Positions 4,148 to 5,261 of a stretch of 5,261 nt of DNA are shown here, one piece after another. A model generated the notes under the pieces. It made no database searches. It saw only the letters and a program-made list of their open reading frames with translations, and was not told the DNA's origin. The stretch is from Candidatus Zhuqueibacterota bacterium RBG_16_48_16 (GTDB taxonomy: Bacteria; Zhuqueibacterota; Zhuqueibacteria; Residuimicrobiales; Sediminimicrobiaceae). Each line of letters begins with the position of its first letter. Position 1 is the stretch's first letter. The stretch covers positions 2,500-7,760 of the forward strand of contig METF01000091.1 in assembly GCA_001771235.1 (NCBI GenBank), in the 5' to 3' direction. The position numbers and the translations under genes are program-made.

Positions 4148-5251
4148 ATGGCCTATCATGTTTCGTCCATCTTGACTGTCGTTCTCTCAAGCATCAAAGA
4201 CTTTTGGCCTTATATGCTGGCCACCATCCCGTTGGCGGTCATCATCCAACTTTCCGGGGCCGCCAGATACATCAAAAACGCCTTGCAGGCGCGGCCTCAT
4301 CGGGCTATTTTGTTGGCCACACTGGTCGGAGCATTCAGCCCGTTTTGCTCCTGTGGGGTCATTCCGGTCATCATCACCTTGCTCATGAGCGGCGTGCCGC
4401 TGGCGCCGGTGATGTCTTTTTGGATCGCCTCGCCATCGATGGACCCCGAAATCCTTTTCCTCAGCGTCGCCACCCTTGGCTGGAACCTGGCGATATGGCG
4501 GCTGGCCTCCACCCTGATCATCAGCCTGTCCGCCGGTTTCATCACTCACGCTATCGTTCGGCAAAAATGGATCGATGAGAGTGAGATATTGCGAAGAAAT
4601 GACCTGCCTCTGCGGAATTTCTACGTTATTCCAAAGCTCGGGTTTAGCCGGATTGTAGACAGCCTAAAGCAGGCGACAGAAACAATGCTCAGCTTCCTTT
4701 CAATAAGAAAGGTCGCATTAAACACCACCTCCGGCAGCCAAATGGCCTGTTGTGTTGCGGCGACGGCTGGAGACAAATACGCGACTGTCCCGGATGGAGG
4801 CGAGAAAAGCGCCTGTGGGTGCCGCTGTAATGTCGAGCCGGATTCGCAGTGGAAACGAGTTTTAAAAGAAACCTGGAATGCGTCCTGCCTGGTCTTCAAA
4901 TTCATGATACTGGCATTCCTGGTGAAGGCGTTGATCGTCTTGTATCTGCCTTCGGAATATATATCCGGACTTTTGGGCAGGCAAAATTCATTTTCCATAT
5001 TCACAGCGGCGATGATTGGCATCCCAATGTACACCAGCAACCTCGCCGCCTTGCCATTGGTCAGCGGATTATTAGCCCAGGGCATGAATCCCGCAGCGGC
5101 TCTGGCCTTTCTCATCGCCGGGCCGACCACCACCTTGCCGGCCATGGCCGCCGTCTGGGGCGTGGCAAACAGGCGGGTTTTTCTGTTGTACCTGTTTTTT
5201 TCATTATGCGGCGCGTTGTTTTTTGGCTATCTTTATACCATGATGAGCTGA
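4148..5251 (+). CDS. permease of the DUF318/ArsP_1 family, putative metal or metalloid efflux
   Basis: A 367-residue inner-membrane permease (Pfam PF03773 type), probably with eight or so helices. The N-terminal half holds membrane segments near 8-35, 53-80, 83-110 and 113-137, with the hallmark FCSCGVIP (66-73) and the following SFWIASPSMDPE (90-101). A hydrophilic loop of about 100 residues (138-243) carries MACC (C201, C202) and CGCRC (C223, C225, C227). The C-terminal half resumes with helices near 247-267, 282-310, 315-338 and 344-364, including GIPMYTSNLAALPL (291-304) and AGPTTTLPAMAAVWG (324-338). The paired CSC and loop cysteines suit handling of a thiophilic ion. ArsP relatives export organoarsenicals, and another branch is annotated as Cu/Zn efflux. 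The substrate here cannot be read from sequence. The gene is complete. It follows the sigma factor by 185 bases on the same strand, so they may form one module. Confidence 0.85.
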   Translation: MAYHVSSILTVVLSSIKDFWPYMLATIPLAVIIQLSGAARYIKNALQARPHRAILLATLVGAFSPFCSCGVIPVIITLLMSGVPLAPVMSFWIASPSMDPEILFLSVATLGWNLAIWRLASTLIISLSAGFITHAIVRQKWIDESEILRRNDLPLRNFYVIPKLGFSRIVDSLKQATETMLSFLSIRKVALNTTSGSQMACCVAATAGDKYATVPDGGEKSACGCRCNVEPDSQWKRVLKETWNASCLVFKFMILAFLVKALIVLYLPSEYISGLLGRQNSFSIFTAAMIGIPMYTSNLAALPLVSGLLAQGMNPAAALAFLIAGPTTTLPAMAAVWGVANRRVFLLYLFFSLCGALFFGYLYTMMS

Positions 5252-5261
5252 TCGCAGTTGT

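Noticed and set aside
4621..5145. Open frame of 174 codons on the minus strand
   Set aside because: It is antisense to the permease, whose membrane segments and FCSCG motif show the plus strand is coding.

Overview
The window looks like a piece of chromosome from a Gram-negative, probably anaerobic bacterium of moderate GC content. Desulfobacterota (former Deltaproteobacteria) is the best guess. It rests on the mix of gene families (UPF0158, DUF6429, DUF2442, a DUF4143 ATPase, a sigma-54 activator remnant, and a SigZ-like sigma factor beside an ArsP-type permease) and on short degenerate intergenic repeats. No rRNA or marker gene confirms this.

Layout. (1) 104-517: an intact UPF0158 protein with a strong ribosome binding site. 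(2) 644-1879: an intact AAA ATPase with a DUF4143 C-terminal region, preceded by a perfect 16-bp palindrome. (3) 1891-2931: a gene graveyard, mostly on the minus strand. It holds the remains of a sigma-54 activator (GAFTGA and Walker B joined to a Fis-type HTH by an internal deletion, then a frameshift), the last ~35 codons of a DUF2442 protein, and a conserved hypothetical gene that has lost its 5' half and was then broken by a 7-bp tandem duplication. That last gene keeps its rho-independent terminator. Between the DUF2442 tail and that terminator lies a ~200-bp run of six consecutive stem-loops (2326-2526) that no gene explains. (4) 3017-3253: an intact DUF6429 gene with its own promoter-like sequence and Shine-Dalgarno, followed by a truncated 41-codon ORF. 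(5) 3408-3962: an ECF-like sigma factor of the SigZ type with a cysteine-rich tail. (6) 4148-5251: an eight-or-so-helix permease of the DUF318/ArsP_1 type with the FCSCG motif and a cysteine-rich cytosolic or periplasmic loop. The window ends 10 bases after it.

How the genes work together. The only pair with a clear functional link is the sigma factor and the permease: same strand, adjacent, both with cysteine clusters suited to binding a soft metal or metalloid. The reasonable reading is a small metal/metalloid-responsive efflux module, with the sigma factor possibly driving the permease. The UPF0158, DUF4143 and DUF6429 genes are accessory genes of unknown role, of the type often found scattered among decaying or mobile DNA. 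The middle third is best read as an accessory region undergoing decay, and the hairpin array is the most unexplained item in the window.
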